Shown here one piece after another: positions 49,168-49,302 of a DNA stretch of 49,302 bases. This DNA comes from an uncultured bacterium. Its GTDB lineage: Bacteria; Patescibacteriota; Minisyncoccia; Moranbacterales; GWC2-37-73. A program made the position numbers and the translations under genes. The notes under the pieces are model-generated. The model saw nothing but the letters and a program-made list of their open reading frames with translations. It did no database searches and was not told where the DNA came from. The stretch covers positions 1 through 49,302 of the forward strand of contig CAIOVI010000046.1 in NCBI GenBank assembly GCA_903861715.1, in the 5' to 3' direction. Every line of letters starts with the position of its first letter. Within the stretch, counting starts at the first letter, position 1.

Positions 49168-49302
49168 TGGTCCCCTTTGTCAACACAGCTAAATTAGAAA
49201 AAGTAGAGGGAAAATTTTTAAAAATTATTAGCTATTGAAAATGCACTTCCCTAGGGGTTGCGTATTCCAAAGATTGATGTCTGCGGGTATTATTGTAGAA
49301 AA
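49168..49302 (-). mobile_element. IS3-family insertion sequence, 3' end only (runs off window)
   Basis: Outer end at 49168, where TGGTCCCC begins; inside it, TAGAGGGAAAAT follows 35 bases later. This mirrors the other end of the same IS type at 134-88. The orfB end follows at 49232. The host flanks at 135 and 49167 differ, so these are two separate copies. Confidence 0.75.
49232..49302 (-). CDS. IS3-family transposase OrfB, C-terminal fragment
   Basis: 22 residues to the stop: FYNNTRRHQSLEYATPREVH then FQ. YN-x-R-x-H-x-SL-x-Y-x-TP-x-E is the standard end of the DDE integrase domain of IS3 OrfB. The rest of the gene, including the catalytic triad, is outside the window. Confidence 0.85.
   Translation of the reverse strand, partial: FYNNTRRHQSLEYATPREVHFQ

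Overview
The window looks like a chromosomal piece of a small-genome bacterium of the Candidate Phyla Radiation (Patescibacteria, most like the Parcubacteria group). The reasons are the A+T-rich sequence, compact or domain-poor versions of housekeeping proteins (a 129-residue L13, a 359-residue or shorter phosphoglycerate kinase, a prolyl-tRNA synthetase without its editing insertion), Patescibacteria-style single-pass membrane proteins with an (I/V)KRDY-like motif, and many families of short intergenic repeats. This assignment is inference from content, not a search. All convincing genes but one lie on the minus strand, so the map is best read from high to low coordinates.

Both edges are cut inside IS3-family elements in the same orientation: the start of an orfA at 1..73 and the end of an orfB at 49232..49302, with recognisable terminal inverted repeats at 134 and 49168. 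The left element abuts a secreted-protein gene that it probably truncated.

Region by region, in transcription order. (1) 49.1-38.6 kb: one plus-strand small gene with a near-consensus promoter, recQ, three small genes, a candidate structured RNA, a SpoU methyltransferase, a coiled-coil protein, alkD, tyrS, an EamA transporter, a DUF2156 protein and a SET-domain protein. (2) 39.0-32.0 kb: a Cys-rich membrane protein overlapping a histidine kinase, then NUDIX, HIT, proS, ispH and a tandem-receiver response regulator. (3) 32.0-21.6 kb: aspS with a separate OB-fold neighbour, an MFS transporter, a YhcG nuclease, and scpA/scpB separated by a dinD gene split by a 535-bp IS200/IS605-like element; then a D,D-carboxypeptidase and mraY. 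(4) 21.3-13.8 kb: pgk, eno and a PfkB sugar kinase, an FtsA/PilM-like ATPase and a large membrane-anchored protein. (5) 13.7-8.6 kb: the alpha-type ribosomal operon infA-rpmJ-rpsM-rpsK-rpsD-rpoA-rplQ-rplM-rpsI, with a consensus promoter in front, a strong terminator behind and repeat modules between its genes. (6) 8.2-0.4 kb: a five-gene type I restriction operon, hsdM-PIN-hsdS-DUF3644-hsdR.

The most interesting points are: the restriction operon with a PIN nuclease and a DUF3644 protein inserted between its subunits; the IS200-like element whose precise removal restores dinD, together with dispersed palindromic elements that share its left-end motif; a structured RNA of about 130 nt whose predicted start falls at the base of its closing stem and whose shape recalls 6S RNA; and repeat modules that supply the leader and start-proximal sequence of several essential genes.
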